The notes: generated by a model from the letters alone, not told the origin. DNA of 38,553 nucleotides from D37C17 sp964551815 (GCA_964551815.1 CAZKEL010000019.1:1-38553); one strand, 5' to 3'; counted from the first letter of the stretch, positions 25,405 to 33,970 are shown. Numbers and translations are program-made.

Positions 25405-25995
25405 ATGGCAAAAATATCTGAGTATCAACCCCGCCTGTTAGTAAAATATAATGATGTGGTTCAGCAATTCATTGCTGACCGCCTCGGTATAAAGAATGTC
25501 ATGCGGGTTCCTAAATTGGAAAAAATAGTATTGAACATGGGCATAGGGGAAGCTAAAGATCATGCAAATTGGCTCACTTCAGGTGTGGAAGAACTCTCCA
25601 CGATTGCAGGGCAAAAAGCAGTAGTCACCCGTGCCAAAAATGCTATTTCAAATTTTAAAATTCGTGAAGGTGATCCTGTAGGGACAAGGGTTACACTCCG
25701 CTCTGACAGGATGTATGAATTCCTTGACAGATTTATTTCTGTAGCATCCCCCAGAATCAGAGATTTCAGAGGATTACCAAACAAAGGGTTTGATGGAAGA
25801 GGAAACTATAATTTTGGTGTAAATGAACAAATTATATTCCCTGAAATCAACTATGATAAAGTGAATAATATCCGTGGATTGAATATTTCAATAGTTACCA
25901 CGGGACAAACGGATGAAGAAGCCTATGAACTGTTGGTCTCTCTGGGACTTCCCATCCGCCAAAAGAGAAAAAAAGTAGAAGGCGCTGAAGCATAA
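25405..25995 (+). CDS. rplE: Large ribosomal subunit protein uL5
   Basis: 5S rRNA-binding protein of the central protuberance. The 196 residues start MAKISEYQPRLLVKYNDVVQ and contain NVMRVPKLEKIVLNMGIGEA and DFRGLPNKGFDGRGNYNFGV, all typical. A C-terminal extension rich in Lys and Arg (RQKRKKVEGAEA) is slightly longer than in E. coli (179 residues). The last base of the stop codon is the first base of the rpsN ATG. Confidence 0.97.
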   Translation: MAKISEYQPRLLVKYNDVVQQFIADRLGIKNVMRVPKLEKIVLNMGIGEAKDHANWLTSGVEELSTIAGQKAVVTRAKNAISNFKIREGDPVGTRVTLRSDRMYEFLDRFISVASPRIRDFRGLPNKGFDGRGNYNFGVNEQIIFPEINYDKVNNIRGLNISIVTTGQTDEEAYELLVSLGLPIRQKRKKVEGAEA

Positions 25996-26180
25996 TGGCA
26001 AGAAAAGCACTCATTGTAAAAGCTCAAAAGAAACCAAAATTTTCAACAAGGAAATATACCCGCTGTAACAATTGCGGTCGTCCTCATTCTGTTTACAAGA
26101 GGTTTGGGCTTTGCAGAATTTGTTTCAGAGAAATGGCTTTAAAAGGATTTATCCCTGGCGTTAGAAAAGCCAGTTGGTAG
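25995..26180 (+). CDS. rpsN: Small ribosomal subunit protein uS14, zinc-binding type
   Basis: 30S head protein. At 61 residues this is the short zinc-ribbon form, with Cys24, Cys27, Cys40 and Cys43 in two C-x2-C pairs, unlike the roughly 100-residue zinc-free form of E. coli. The C-terminus FIPGVRKASW is conserved. The start overlaps the rplE stop by one base (TAATG), so translation is coupled. Confidence 0.98.
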   Translation: MARKALIVKAQKKPKFSTRKYTRCNNCGRPHSVYKRFGLCRICFREMALKGFIPGVRKASW

Positions 26181-26189
26181 GAGAAATAT

Positions 26190-26588
26190 ATGTCAATGAC
26201 TGATCCAATTGCTGATTATCTTACCCGTATTCGAAATGCACAAAGTGCGAAAAAGAATTGGGTAGATATTCCTGCATCAAATTTAAAGAAACGAATTTCC
26301 TTTGTTTTAAAGGAAGAAAAATTTATCCGTGATTTTATTCTCATCCCTGATAATAAGCAGAGTACCCTGCGGATATTTTTAAACTTCGATTATAATAAGA
26401 AACCTGTCATTCATGGTATTCAACGTTTCAGTAAACCAGGGTGCAGACGCTATGTTTCAACCGATAATATTCCCCGGGTTCTTAACGGAATGGGAGTGTC
26501 AATTCTATCTACTTCAAAGGGCGTTGTGTCTGACAAGAAAGCAAAACTTTTAAAGGTAGGTGGCGAAGTATTATGCCAAGTTTGGTAA
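26190..26588 (+). CDS. rpsH: Small ribosomal subunit protein uS8
   Basis: Central-domain 16S rRNA binder and, in E. coli, the translational repressor of the spc operon. The 132 residues begin MSMTDPIADYLTRIRNAQSA, diagnostic for S8, and end with ILSTSKGVVSDKKAKLLKVGGEVLCQVW. AGGAGA (26180-26185) precedes the ATG. Whether S8 controls this operon cannot be judged from sequence alone. Confidence 0.98.
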   Translation: MSMTDPIADYLTRIRNAQSAKKNWVDIPASNLKKRISFVLKEEKFIRDFILIPDNKQSTLRIFLNFDYNKKPVIHGIQRFSKPGCRRYVSTDNIPRVLNGMGVSILSTSKGVVSDKKAKLLKVGGEVLCQVW

Positions 26589-26605
26589 AGGCGAGAATTT
26601 AAGAA

Positions 26606-27154
26606 ATGTCGAATATAGGAAAACAACCAATTCCAATTCCTGATGGTGTAGAAATTACCCGGAAGGAAAATGAAATATATGTGAAGGGTAAACTAGGGGA
26701 ACTATCTCAGATAATTGACTCTGATGCGCAAGTTGCCATTGAAAAAAATGAAGTGATAGTAACCCGGTCCTCTGATGAAAAAAGACAGCGGGAACTTCAT
26801 GGCTTAACGCGGGTACTCATTGCCAATATGGTTGAGGGTGTCACAAATGGCTATCAAAAAGAATTAAATCTGGTAGGGGTAGGATATTCAGCAGATGCAT
26901 CCAAAGGGAATTTTCTATTGTTGAATTTAGGATTTTCTCATCCCATCTATTATGAGAAACCGGAAGGGATAACCTTTGAAACTCCTAATGCAAATACAGT
27001 TTTGATTAAGGGAATTAATAAACAGGAAGTTGGCCAGGTTGCTGCCAATATCAGAGAATTAAGAAAACCTGAACCCTATAAAGGCAAGGGTATCAAATAT
27101 TCGGATGAATATGTAAGAAGAAAAGCAGGTAAGTCAATCGGAGCGGGAGCATAA
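26606..27154 (+). CDS. rplF: Large ribosomal subunit protein uL6
   Basis: 50S protein near the factor-binding site. The 182 residues begin MSNIGKQPIPIPDGVEI and contain two related L6 domains; the second ends with the hallmark PEPYKGKGIKYSDEYVRRKAGK. Order rpsH-rplF-rplR is canonical. rplR starts 1 nt after the stop. Confidence 0.98.
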   Translation: MSNIGKQPIPIPDGVEITRKENEIYVKGKLGELSQIIDSDAQVAIEKNEVIVTRSSDEKRQRELHGLTRVLIANMVEGVTNGYQKELNLVGVGYSADASKGNFLLLNLGFSHPIYYEKPEGITFETPNANTVLIKGINKQEVGQVAANIRELRKPEPYKGKGIKYSDEYVRRKAGKSIGAGA

Positions 27155-27155
27155 A

Positions 27156-27530
27156 ATGGCAATTAAAAATAAATATAGCAGTTGGTTGAAAAAGCGGGCA
27201 CGGGTTAAATATAACCTGAAACAGAAAAATAGAAATAATCTACCCAGATTAGTGGTTTTTCGTTCAAACTCAAATATCTATGCTCAGCTGGTGGATGATG
27301 GCAATAACACAACCATCCTTTCTGCATCCAGCATGGATAAAGATTTAAAATCTTCAATTACCAAAGCCCAAGGGAAAATTGAAAAGAGTAAGGTTGTTGG
27401 AGAATCCATTGCTGAAAAAATGAAAAAAGCCAAAATTGAAAGAGCAATTTTCGATAGAAACGGGTACCAATATCATGGGCGGATTAAAGCATTTACTGAA
27501 GCAGTTCGTTCTGCTGATATTACAATTTAA
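27156..27530 (+). CDS. rplR: Large ribosomal subunit protein uL18
   Basis: Binds 5S rRNA with L5 in the central protuberance. The 124 residues start with a basic tail (KKRARVKYNLKQKNRNN), followed by LPRLVVFRSNSNIYAQLVDD and end with FDRNGYQYHGRIKAFTEAVR, all typical L18 segments. It is 1 nt after rplF and 12 nt before rpsE. Confidence 0.97.
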   Translation: MAIKNKYSSWLKKRARVKYNLKQKNRNNLPRLVVFRSNSNIYAQLVDDGNNTTILSASSMDKDLKSSITKAQGKIEKSKVVGESIAEKMKKAKIERAIFDRNGYQYHGRIKAFTEAVRSADITI

Positions 27531-27542
27531 GGGAGAAATTAA

Positions 27543-28049
27543 GTGAGTACTTTTGTAAATCCCACTGAACTGGAATTAAAAGAAGAAACGGTTGTTTGTA
27601 TTAACCGTGTTTCTAAGGCAACTACTGGTGGAAGATCTATGCGGTTTAATTCCGTGGTGGTTGTAGGAGATGGCAAGGGTCATGTAGGTATTGGGTTTGG
27701 AAAAGCAAATGAAGTAGCCGCTGCCGTAAATAAAGCCCGGGAAAATGCTAAGAAAAGAATTTTCAGAGCTCCCCTGATTAATGGCACTATTCCTCACAGG
27801 ATAGATATCAAGTACGGGGCTGTTCGGTTAATGCTGAAACCTGCTTCTCCTGGTACCGGTATTATTGCTGGTGGGCCTGTCCGGGCAGTCTTAGAGCAGG
27901 TTGGAATTTCTAATATTCTCTCAAAGAATACCGGTTCTACCAATGCCATTAATGTAGTTAAGGCTGTAGAACAGGGGCTTAGAGACTTAAGAGATCCTCT
28001 GAAAGTGTCACGGCAAAGAGGCGTAACCCTAAAAGAATTATTTGTATAA
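27543..28049 (+). CDS. rpsE: Small ribosomal subunit protein uS5
   Basis: Accuracy-centre and mRNA entry protein with an N-terminal dsRNA-binding-like domain. The 168 residues start at GTG after GGGAGAA. VGDGKGHVGIGFGKA (41-55) and the C-terminal VRAVLEQVGISNILSKNTGS are diagnostic. The stop TAA shares its last A with the rpmD ATG. Confidence 0.98.
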   Translation: MSTFVNPTELELKEETVVCINRVSKATTGGRSMRFNSVVVVGDGKGHVGIGFGKANEVAAAVNKARENAKKRIFRAPLINGTIPHRIDIKYGAVRLMLKPASPGTGIIAGGPVRAVLEQVGISNILSKNTGSTNAINVVKAVEQGLRDLRDPLKVSRQRGVTLKELFV

Positions 28050-28234
28050 TGGCTGAAAAGAAAATAAAAATCACTCAAGTGAAATCTCCCATTGGTTACC
28101 GCCAGAGAACTAAGGATACCCTTACCGCGTTGGGATTAAAAAAAATGAATAGTTCAGTTGTAAAAACAGAGACACCTGCCATTAAAGGTATGGTCACTGC
28201 TGTTAACCACCTGGTAAAAGTGGAGGAAGTGTAA
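28049..28234 (+). CDS. rpmD: Large ribosomal subunit protein uL30
   Basis: Small 50S protein absent from some bacterial lineages but present here. The 61 residues include IKITQVKSPIGYRQRTKDTLTALGL-type sequence, i.e. the K-S-x-I-G motif and the LGLKK segment typical of L30. Its start overlaps the rpsE stop by 1 base and its stop overlaps the rplO ATG by 1 base. Confidence 0.95.
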   Translation: MAEKKIKITQVKSPIGYRQRTKDTLTALGLKKMNSSVVKTETPAIKGMVTAVNHLVKVEEV

Positions 28235-28674
28235 TGGACTTAGGTAAGTTAACACCGGCTGAAGGGTCAGTTCGTTCTTCTAAAAGAATCGGCCGTGGCA
28301 ACGGATCTGGTCAGGGTAGAACAGCTGGTAAGGGACATAAAGGATACCATTCCCGATCAGGTACTAAGGCTAAATTTCATTTTGAAGGTGGTCAGACTCC
28401 CCTTATGCGCAGACTTCCTAAAAGAGGATTTTCTAACTATGGCTTCAGAAAAGAGGTCCAGATTGTGAATTTAGAAAGAATTGCTCAATTAGATGTTGAT
28501 CAGGTGACGCCAGAAATTCTCTTTGAAAAAGGGGTGGTGAAAAAAGTGGATATACCTGTTAAGGTTTTGGGTAATGGTGAAGTGACAAAAGCTTTAGAGA
28601 TCACTGCAGACTCATTTAGTAAATCAGCCATTGAAAAACTTGAAAAGGCCGGAGGCAAAGCTATATTCAAATGA
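28234..28674 (+). CDS. rplO: Large ribosomal subunit protein uL15
   Basis: 50S assembly protein with a long unstructured N-terminal arm that penetrates the rRNA. The 146 residues contain GRGNGSGQGRTAGKGHKG near 22-39 and GGQTPLMRRLPKRGFSN, the standard L15 signatures. It ends with TGA, one of two genes in the window that do, showing that TGA is a normal stop here. The secY ATG overlaps the end by 4 nt. Confidence 0.97.
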   Translation: MDLGKLTPAEGSVRSSKRIGRGNGSGQGRTAGKGHKGYHSRSGTKAKFHFEGGQTPLMRRLPKRGFSNYGFRKEVQIVNLERIAQLDVDQVTPEILFEKGVVKKVDIPVKVLGNGEVTKALEITADSFSKSAIEKLEKAGGKAIFK

Positions 28675-30002
28675 TGGAGAAATTCCTCAATATTTTTAAG
28701 ATACCTGATCTGAGAAAAAAGCTGGTCTTTACCGGATTGTTGCTTCTTGTCTATAGATTAGGTGGAAAGGTACCGATACCGGGAATTGATAAAGATGCCC
28801 TGGCTGCCATGATGCAAGGTTACTCAAATTCTCTTCTGGGTCTGTATGATATGTTTGCAGGAGGCTTTTTTACACAAGCATCTATTTTTGCTTTGGGGAT
28901 TATGCCCTATATTTCTGCATCCATTATCATTCAGCTGCTTGGTGCAGTTATCCCCTATTTCCAAAGACTCCAAAAGGAAGGGGAAGAAGGCAGAAAGAAG
29001 ATCATTCAAATCACTCGATATGGAACTGTAATGATAGCCTCTTTGCAGGCAATTGGTATGTCGGTGTTCCTTTCCAGTCAGACCACTAATGTGGGCCCAG
29101 TTGTTCCCGAGGCAAATTTTGTGTTTTATTTTGTTACTATTCTCACCATGGTTACCGGTGTGATTTTTGTAATGTGGCTGGGCGAACAAATTTCCGATCA
29201 TGGCATTGGTAATGGTATTTCACTGATTATCATGGTGGGTATTATCGCCGGAGCCCCAAGTGTATTCAGATCACAATTTATTCAAATTCAAAACGGACTT
29301 TCCAATCCCTTTGAAAATATTTTACTATTGGTTCTCATGTTTGCCATTACTCTGGTGGTGGTTGCTGTGACAACTGGGGTGAGAAAGATTCCTGTACAAT
29401 ATGCAAAGCGGGTAGTAGGCAGGAAGGTATATGGCGGTCAGGCAACACATATTCCATTAAGAATTCTAACAGCGGGAGTAATGCCCATAATTTTTGCTCA
29501 GGCACTCATGTTTATTCCCAGTACCCTGGCCTCATTTTTTCCACAAGGAAATGGTTTCGGGGATTGGCTGGTGAGAGTGTTTGCTCCTACTCATATAGTG
29601 TATTCATTGTTCTTTGCATTTTTAATTATCATTTTTACTTACTTTTATACAGCGATTGCCTTTAATCCTGTAGATGTGGCTGACAATATGAAAAAGCAGG
29701 GTGGGTTTATTCCAGGAGTTCGACCGGGGAAATCAACTTCGGATTATATTGATCATATTCTAACCAGGGTCACTTTACCTGCATCAGTGTTTCTGGCTCT
29801 CATAGCAGTATTTCCCACATTTTTATCCGGTTTTTTTAATGTGGATTATTCCTTAGCCAGTTTTTATGGCGGAACAAGTTTATTAATTATCGTTGGTGTT
29901 GCACTGGATACATTGCAGCAAATTGAATCGCAATTACTCATGCGGCACTACGATGGCTTTTTGAAATCAGGAAAGATCAAGGGTCGGGACAGAAGAAGGT
30001 AA
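28671..30002 (+). CDS. secY: Preprotein translocase subunit SecY
   Basis: Central channel of the Sec translocon. The 443 residues contain about ten hydrophobic spans. The conserved early segment LVYRLGGKVPIPGID, the plug region after the first span, the cytoplasmic loop with RKIPVQYAKRVVGRK, and the GFIPGVRPGKST region near 347-358 are all visible. It starts ATGATG, overlapping rplO by 4 nt. SecE is encoded at 4566; secG is not in the window. It is followed directly by map with no adk between. Confidence 0.98.
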   Translation: MMEKFLNIFKIPDLRKKLVFTGLLLLVYRLGGKVPIPGIDKDALAAMMQGYSNSLLGLYDMFAGGFFTQASIFALGIMPYISASIIIQLLGAVIPYFQRLQKEGEEGRKKIIQITRYGTVMIASLQAIGMSVFLSSQTTNVGPVVPEANFVFYFVTILTMVTGVIFVMWLGEQISDHGIGNGISLIIMVGIIAGAPSVFRSQFIQIQNGLSNPFENILLLVLMFAITLVVVAVTTGVRKIPVQYAKRVVGRKVYGGQATHIPLRILTAGVMPIIFAQALMFIPSTLASFFPQGNGFGDWLVRVFAPTHIVYSLFFAFLIIIFTYFYTAIAFNPVDVADNMKKQGGFIPGVRPGKSTSDYIDHILTRVTLPASVFLALIAVFPTFLSGFFNVDYSLASFYGGTSLLIIVGVALDTLQQIESQLLMRHYDGFLKSGKIKGRDRRR

Positions 30003-30027
30003 CTTCCCGATTCCTGAATAAGCTGCA

Positions 30028-30771
30028 GTGATACATATACGCAGCGCTGGTGAAATTGAAAAAATTTCACAGGCCTGTCAAATCGTAAAGGATACACTCT
30101 TCCTCATGGAGGAGATGGTTGAACCAGGAGTTTCCACCCTGGAGTTAGATCGAGAAGCAGAAAAGTTCATTCGCTCTAAAGGGGCAGAACCCGGCTTTAA
30201 AGGACTCTATGGATACCCTGCCACTTTATGTATCTCCGTTGAAGATGAAGTGGTTCACGGGATTCCAACAAATCGGAAGTTGGCTGAAGGTGAAATTGTT
30301 TCTATTGATGTGGGCAGTTATATCCACGGTTTTTATGGAGACCATGCTAAGTCCTTTGCTGTGGGGAGTGTATCCACAGAAAAAAAGGAGTTAATGGAGG
30401 TAACCAAAGCTTGTCTTGATGAAGCGATACAACAGGCTCAACCGGGGAACCGCATTGGTGATATTGGTGCCGCAGTTCAAATCAAAGCTGAATCTCATGG
30501 ATATGGGGTGGTACGTGAACTGGTGGGACATGGTATTGGAACAAAACTCCATGAAGAACCGCAGATTCCCAATTTCGGTAAGGCAGGCAAAGGACCCATA
30601 ATTCAGGCAGGAATGTGTTTTGCCATTGAACCGATGATCAATATGGGAACACCTGATGTTTTTACAAAAAAGGATGGCTGGACTGTCTGTACAAATGACG
30701 GAAAACCATCAGCTCATTTTGAGCATACAATAACCGTTACAGAAGCAGGAGCAAGGATACTTACAATCTGA
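30028..30771 (+). CDS. map: Methionine aminopeptidase, type I
   Basis: Removes the initiator methionine from new proteins. The 247 residues have the pita-bread fold metal ligands Asp94, Asp105, His168, Glu201 and Glu232, with catalytic-pocket His77 and His175. It lacks an N-terminal zinc-finger extension, so it is type Ia. GTG start, 25 nt after secY. The stop TGA overlaps the infA ATG by one base. In many Gram-positive clusters adk precedes map; here it is absent. Confidence 0.97.
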   Translation: MIHIRSAGEIEKISQACQIVKDTLFLMEEMVEPGVSTLELDREAEKFIRSKGAEPGFKGLYGYPATLCISVEDEVVHGIPTNRKLAEGEIVSIDVGSYIHGFYGDHAKSFAVGSVSTEKKELMEVTKACLDEAIQQAQPGNRIGDIGAAVQIKAESHGYGVVRELVGHGIGTKLHEEPQIPNFGKAGKGPIIQAGMCFAIEPMINMGTPDVFTKKDGWTVCTNDGKPSAHFEHTITVTEAGARILTI

Positions 30772-30989
30772 TGGCTAAAGAAGCCGCAATAGAAGTTGAT
30801 GGAGAAATCACCGAGACATTGCCTAACGCAATGTTCAGAGTGAAATTAGAAAATGGTCATGAAGTACTGGCCCATGTTTCTGGAAAAATGAGAATGCACT
30901 ATATTAAAATACTTCCCGGTGATACGGTGAAGTTAGAATTATCTCCCTATGATTTAAGCAGGGGAAGAATAACTTATAGATATAAATAA
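30771..30989 (+). CDS. infA: Translation initiation factor IF-1
   Basis: Single OB-fold factor that occupies the A site during initiation. The 72 residues are exact family length. MAKEAAIEVDGEITETLPNA and GHEVLAHVSGKMRMHYIKIL followed by GDTVKLELSPYDLSRGRITYRYK are standard. It overlaps map by one base and precedes rpmJ by 2 nt. Confidence 0.98.
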   Translation: MAKEAAIEVDGEITETLPNAMFRVKLENGHEVLAHVSGKMRMHYIKILPGDTVKLELSPYDLSRGRITYRYK

Positions 30990-30991
30990 TT

Positions 30992-31105
30992 ATGAAAGTA
31001 CGCGCATCAGTAAAAAAGATTTGTAATAAATGCCAGGTAATCAAACGCCATGGCGTCATTCGTGTGATTTGCGAAAATCCGAAACATAAACAGAGACAGG
31101 GATAG
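30992..31105 (+). CDS. rpmJ: Large ribosomal subunit protein bL36, zinc-binding type
   Basis: A 37-residue basic protein, MKVRASVKKICNKCQVIKRH at the start and ending ENPKHKQRQG. The zinc ligands Cys11, Cys14, Cys27 and His32 are all present, so this is the zinc form. Order infA-rpmJ-rpsM is conserved in many phyla. The gene is only 114 nt long including stop. rpsM follows after 11 nt. Confidence 0.97.
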   Translation: MKVRASVKKICNKCQVIKRHGVIRVICENPKHKQRQG

Positions 31106-31116
31106 GAGATAGATCA

Positions 31117-31491
31117 TTGGCTCGTATTGCAGGAATAGATTTACCAAGAAATAAAAAAATTGAATATGCTCTTCCGTATATTTATGGAATTGGACATACC
31201 CTCTCTTCAAAAATTTTGGAGTCCAGTGGGGTAAATCCAGATACACGGGTACATGAATTAAATGAGGAACAACTGTTATCAATTCGGAATGCGATTGGTG
31301 ACGCCCTCCAGGTTGAGGGAGAACTCAGAGGGCAAAACTCAAGAAATATCAAACGGCTGATGGATATTGGATCTTATCGGGGGCTTCGACATCGCAGAGG
31401 ACTACCCACCCGCGGACAAAATACAAAAAACAATGCCCGCACCCGTAAGGGGAAAAAGAAAACTATCGCCGGAAAGAAAAAAGCAGTTTAA
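31117..31491 (+). CDS. rpsM: Small ribosomal subunit protein uS13
   Basis: 30S head protein forming intersubunit bridges and contacting P-site tRNA. The 124 residues start at TTG, with AGGAG (31104-31108) upstream, giving MARIAGIDLPRNKKIEYALP, the canonical N-terminus. The C-terminal GLRHRRGLPTRGQNTKNNAR is diagnostic, followed by a Lys-rich tail. First gene of the alpha block. Confidence 0.97.
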   Translation: MARIAGIDLPRNKKIEYALPYIYGIGHTLSSKILESSGVNPDTRVHELNEEQLLSIRNAIGDALQVEGELRGQNSRNIKRLMDIGSYRGLRHRRGLPTRGQNTKNNARTRKGKKKTIAGKKKAV

Positions 31492-31507
31492 CTAGAGAGG
31501 AATTTCA

Positions 31508-31891
31508 TTGGCTGGACCTAAAAAAAAGAAGAAAAGAGCAAAAGTTGACCCTATTGGTATAGGGTTCGTAAAAGCAACTTTTAATAATACTATCGTTACA
31601 TTAACGGATAAATTTGGTAATGCGGTTTCATGGTGCAGTGCTGGCACTTTAGGATTTAAAGGCTCTCGGAAAAGTACTCCCTTTGCTGCCACTGAAGCAG
31701 CTAAAAAAGCTGCTGAAGACGCTATGGCATTAGGACTAGCAACCATTGAGGTTCGGGTAAAAGGACCAGGTGGGGGAAGAGAAGCCGCTGTGAGAGCATT
31801 AAGAGCAGCAGGATTAAACATTACAGCAATTATGGATGTCACTCCTATTCCTCATAACGGATGCAGACCTCCAAAGAAAAGAAGAGTGTAA
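31508..31891 (+). CDS. rpsK: Small ribosomal subunit protein uS11
   Basis: 30S platform protein near the Shine-Dalgarno helix. The 127 residues start at TTG after GAGAGGA and begin with a Lys-rich arm. ATFNNTIVTLTDKFGNAVSW and the C-terminal DVTPIPHNGCRPPKKRRV are diagnostic. Position rpsM-rpsK-rpsD is canonical. Confidence 0.98.
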   Translation: MAGPKKKKKRAKVDPIGIGFVKATFNNTIVTLTDKFGNAVSWCSAGTLGFKGSRKSTPFAATEAAKKAAEDAMALGLATIEVRVKGPGGGREAAVRALRAAGLNITAIMDVTPIPHNGCRPPKKRRV

Positions 31892-31905
31892 CCTAAAGGA
31901 AAAAT

Positions 31906-32517
31906 ATGGCAAGATATACCGGACCAAGAGCTAGAATTTGCAGAAGATTGGAATTCCCAGTTTTCGAATCTCCAAAATTTGGGAATATCCGTAAGAATTA
32001 TCCTCCCGGTCAACACGGCCAGGGAAGAAGGGGTAAGCTTTCAAATTATGGCGTTCAGCTGCGGGAGAAACAACGGATTAAATATTTATACGGTGTTCTG
32101 GAAAAACAATTCAGAAACTATTTTAAAAAAGCTGTAATAAAAATGGGGCCTACAGGACATAATCTTTTAATTATGCTTGAATCCCGTTTGGATAATACGG
32201 TTTATAGACTTGGCTTAGCACCTACCCGAAGTAGTGCCCGTCAATTAGTGAACCATAAACATTTTCTGGTAAACAACAGAATTGTAAATATCCCCTCCTT
32301 TAGTCTGTCTCCGGGAGATGTAATTCAGGTGAGGGATAAAAGTAAAAAACTTGAAATATTTCAGGAGTCCATGAGAACAGTACAGGGAGATAACCCAAAA
32401 CCCTGGCTTTCTCTGGATAAAGCAAAATTGACCGGTACCTTTGAGAGTGTCCCTGAAAGAGACCAAATTGAAGAGCCGGTTGAAGAACAACTAGTAGTAG
32501 AACTTTATTCCAAATAA
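31906..32517 (+). CDS. rpsD: Small ribosomal subunit protein uS4
   Basis: Primary 16S rRNA binder, accuracy protein and (in E. coli) alpha-operon repressor. The 203 residues begin MARYTGPRARICRRL. The N-terminal region lacks the four-cysteine zinc site of some bacteria (only Cys12 is present). The S4 RNA-binding domain starts at LESRLDNTVYRLGLAPTR (91-108). rpoA follows after 21 nt. Confidence 0.97.
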   Translation: MARYTGPRARICRRLEFPVFESPKFGNIRKNYPPGQHGQGRRGKLSNYGVQLREKQRIKYLYGVLEKQFRNYFKKAVIKMGPTGHNLLIMLESRLDNTVYRLGLAPTRSSARQLVNHKHFLVNNRIVNIPSFSLSPGDVIQVRDKSKKLEIFQESMRTVQGDNPKPWLSLDKAKLTGTFESVPERDQIEEPVEEQLVVELYSK

Positions 32518-32538
32518 TTAAAAGGTAAAGATAAAAAT

Positions 32539-33510
32539 ATGGCAAGCAATAAGTATTTTCAGAATATAGATATCCAATTTCTCGAAGAATCCAAAACTCA
32601 CACCAAAGTTGTGGCTGAACCATTTGACAGAGGTTACGGAGTTACGATTGGTAATTCTTTGAGAAGAACCTTGTTAACTTCCATACCGGGAGCTGCAATT
32701 ACTTCAATAAAAATTGATGGAGTTGCTCATGAGTTTACTACAATTGACGGCGTTTTAGAAGATGTTGCTGATATTATTCTAAATCTGAAAGATGTTCGCT
32801 TTAGAATGGTTGACGAAGGTCCAGAATTGATTTTAGTTGAACTTCATGGGCCCTGTAAGTTTACGGGAGCAGACATCAGCAATGTTGCCAAAATGTTTGA
32901 GGTACTGAACCCTGATCATCACATCGCAACCATTACAGAAGAAAAAACTCTGGTATTTGAAATCAGAATTTCCAGAGGCAAAGGATATTCTCCTGCAATT
33001 AAAAACAAAAGAAAAGACGATACCATTGGTACTATTCCCATTGATGCTATTTTCAATCCTATTACTAAAGTATCTTGGGATGTACAACCAATTGCAACAT
33101 CTACTGAAGGGCATGAGCGCTTAACCATGGAAATCTATTCAGATGGTTCTACCACTCCAAAAGATGCCATGAATCATGCAGCCAGTATTACCCGTCAACA
33201 GCTCGCTTACTTCATGTTTAATGATTCATCTGCTATTAAAGCGGTCAATGAAGAAGAAATTAATGAAGCCTTAGAGATCAAAGGCATTCTAACGAAGTCC
33301 ATTGATGAAATGGAACTTTCCGTGAGAAGTCATAATTGTCTCCAAGCTGCAGGAATAAGAACCATTAGTGAACTGGTATCAAAAGAAGAATCTGAAATGT
33401 TGAAGTTTAAGAATTTCGGTCGTAAATCATTGACTGAACTTCAAGAAAAACTGGGTGAATTAGAACTTCACTTCGGCATGGATGTCAATCAATACTTAGA
33501 ACAAGAGTAG
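32539..33510 (+). CDS. rpoA: DNA-directed RNA polymerase subunit alpha
   Basis: Scaffold subunit of RNA polymerase. The 323 residues have an N-terminal dimerisation domain (about 1-230; GYGVTIGNSLRRTLLTSIPG at about 32-51) and a C-terminal DNA- and activator-binding domain (about 250-310) with ELSVRSHNCLQAAGI and KNFGRKSLTEL. Both halves are complete. rplQ starts 5 nt later, the usual end of the alpha block. Confidence 0.98.
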   Translation: MASNKYFQNIDIQFLEESKTHTKVVAEPFDRGYGVTIGNSLRRTLLTSIPGAAITSIKIDGVAHEFTTIDGVLEDVADIILNLKDVRFRMVDEGPELILVELHGPCKFTGADISNVAKMFEVLNPDHHIATITEEKTLVFEIRISRGKGYSPAIKNKRKDDTIGTIPIDAIFNPITKVSWDVQPIATSTEGHERLTMEIYSDGSTTPKDAMNHAASITRQQLAYFMFNDSSAIKAVNEEEINEALEIKGILTKSIDEMELSVRSHNCLQAAGIRTISELVSKEESEMLKFKNFGRKSLTELQEKLGELELHFGMDVNQYLEQE

Positions 33511-33515
33511 GAATA

Positions 33516-33944
33516 ATGCGCCACCAGAAAAAAGGACGGAAACTTAACAGGACTGCCAGCCACCGGAAGGCATTGATGAGCAATTTGGCATCCTCCCTGG
33601 TAATCCATAAAAAAATTCAGACCACTGAAGCTAAAAGTAAAGAGTTGCGGGGGTTTGTGGAAAGACTGGTTACTCATGCAAAGCGGGATGATGTTCATGG
33701 ACGAAGACTCATTCAAAAAAGAATTCTGGGTAAACGAAGCAAAGAAATTGCGAATATTCTTATTCATGATATTGCTCCCGTTTACAAAGACAGGAACGGT
33801 GGTTATACACGGCTCATCAAATTAGACAATCGGAAAAATGATAACGCCCCTGTATCCTTAATTGAGTTTGTGGATATTGCGCCTGCTGTTGTGGAAGAAG
33901 CGGCCGAAGATACTGCAGAGAAGGATAAGGGAGACAAAGATTAG
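33516..33944 (+). CDS. rplQ: Large ribosomal subunit protein bL17
   Basis: 50S protein near the exit tunnel, last gene of the ribosomal cluster. The 142 residues begin MRHQKKGRKLNRTASHRKAL, a diagnostic start. After the core, the C-terminus carries an acidic Ala/Glu/Asp/Lys tail (about 122-142) longer than in E. coli (127 residues total). No hairpin terminator is visible in the 26 nt before the next gene. Confidence 0.97.
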   Translation: MRHQKKGRKLNRTASHRKALMSNLASSLVIHKKIQTTEAKSKELRGFVERLVTHAKRDDVHGRRLIQKRILGKRSKEIANILIHDIAPVYKDRNGGYTRLIKLDNRKNDNAPVSLIEFVDIAPAVVEEAAEDTAEKDKGDKD

Positions 33945-33970
33945 GAAAACGATTAACTGAAGTTTTTCAA

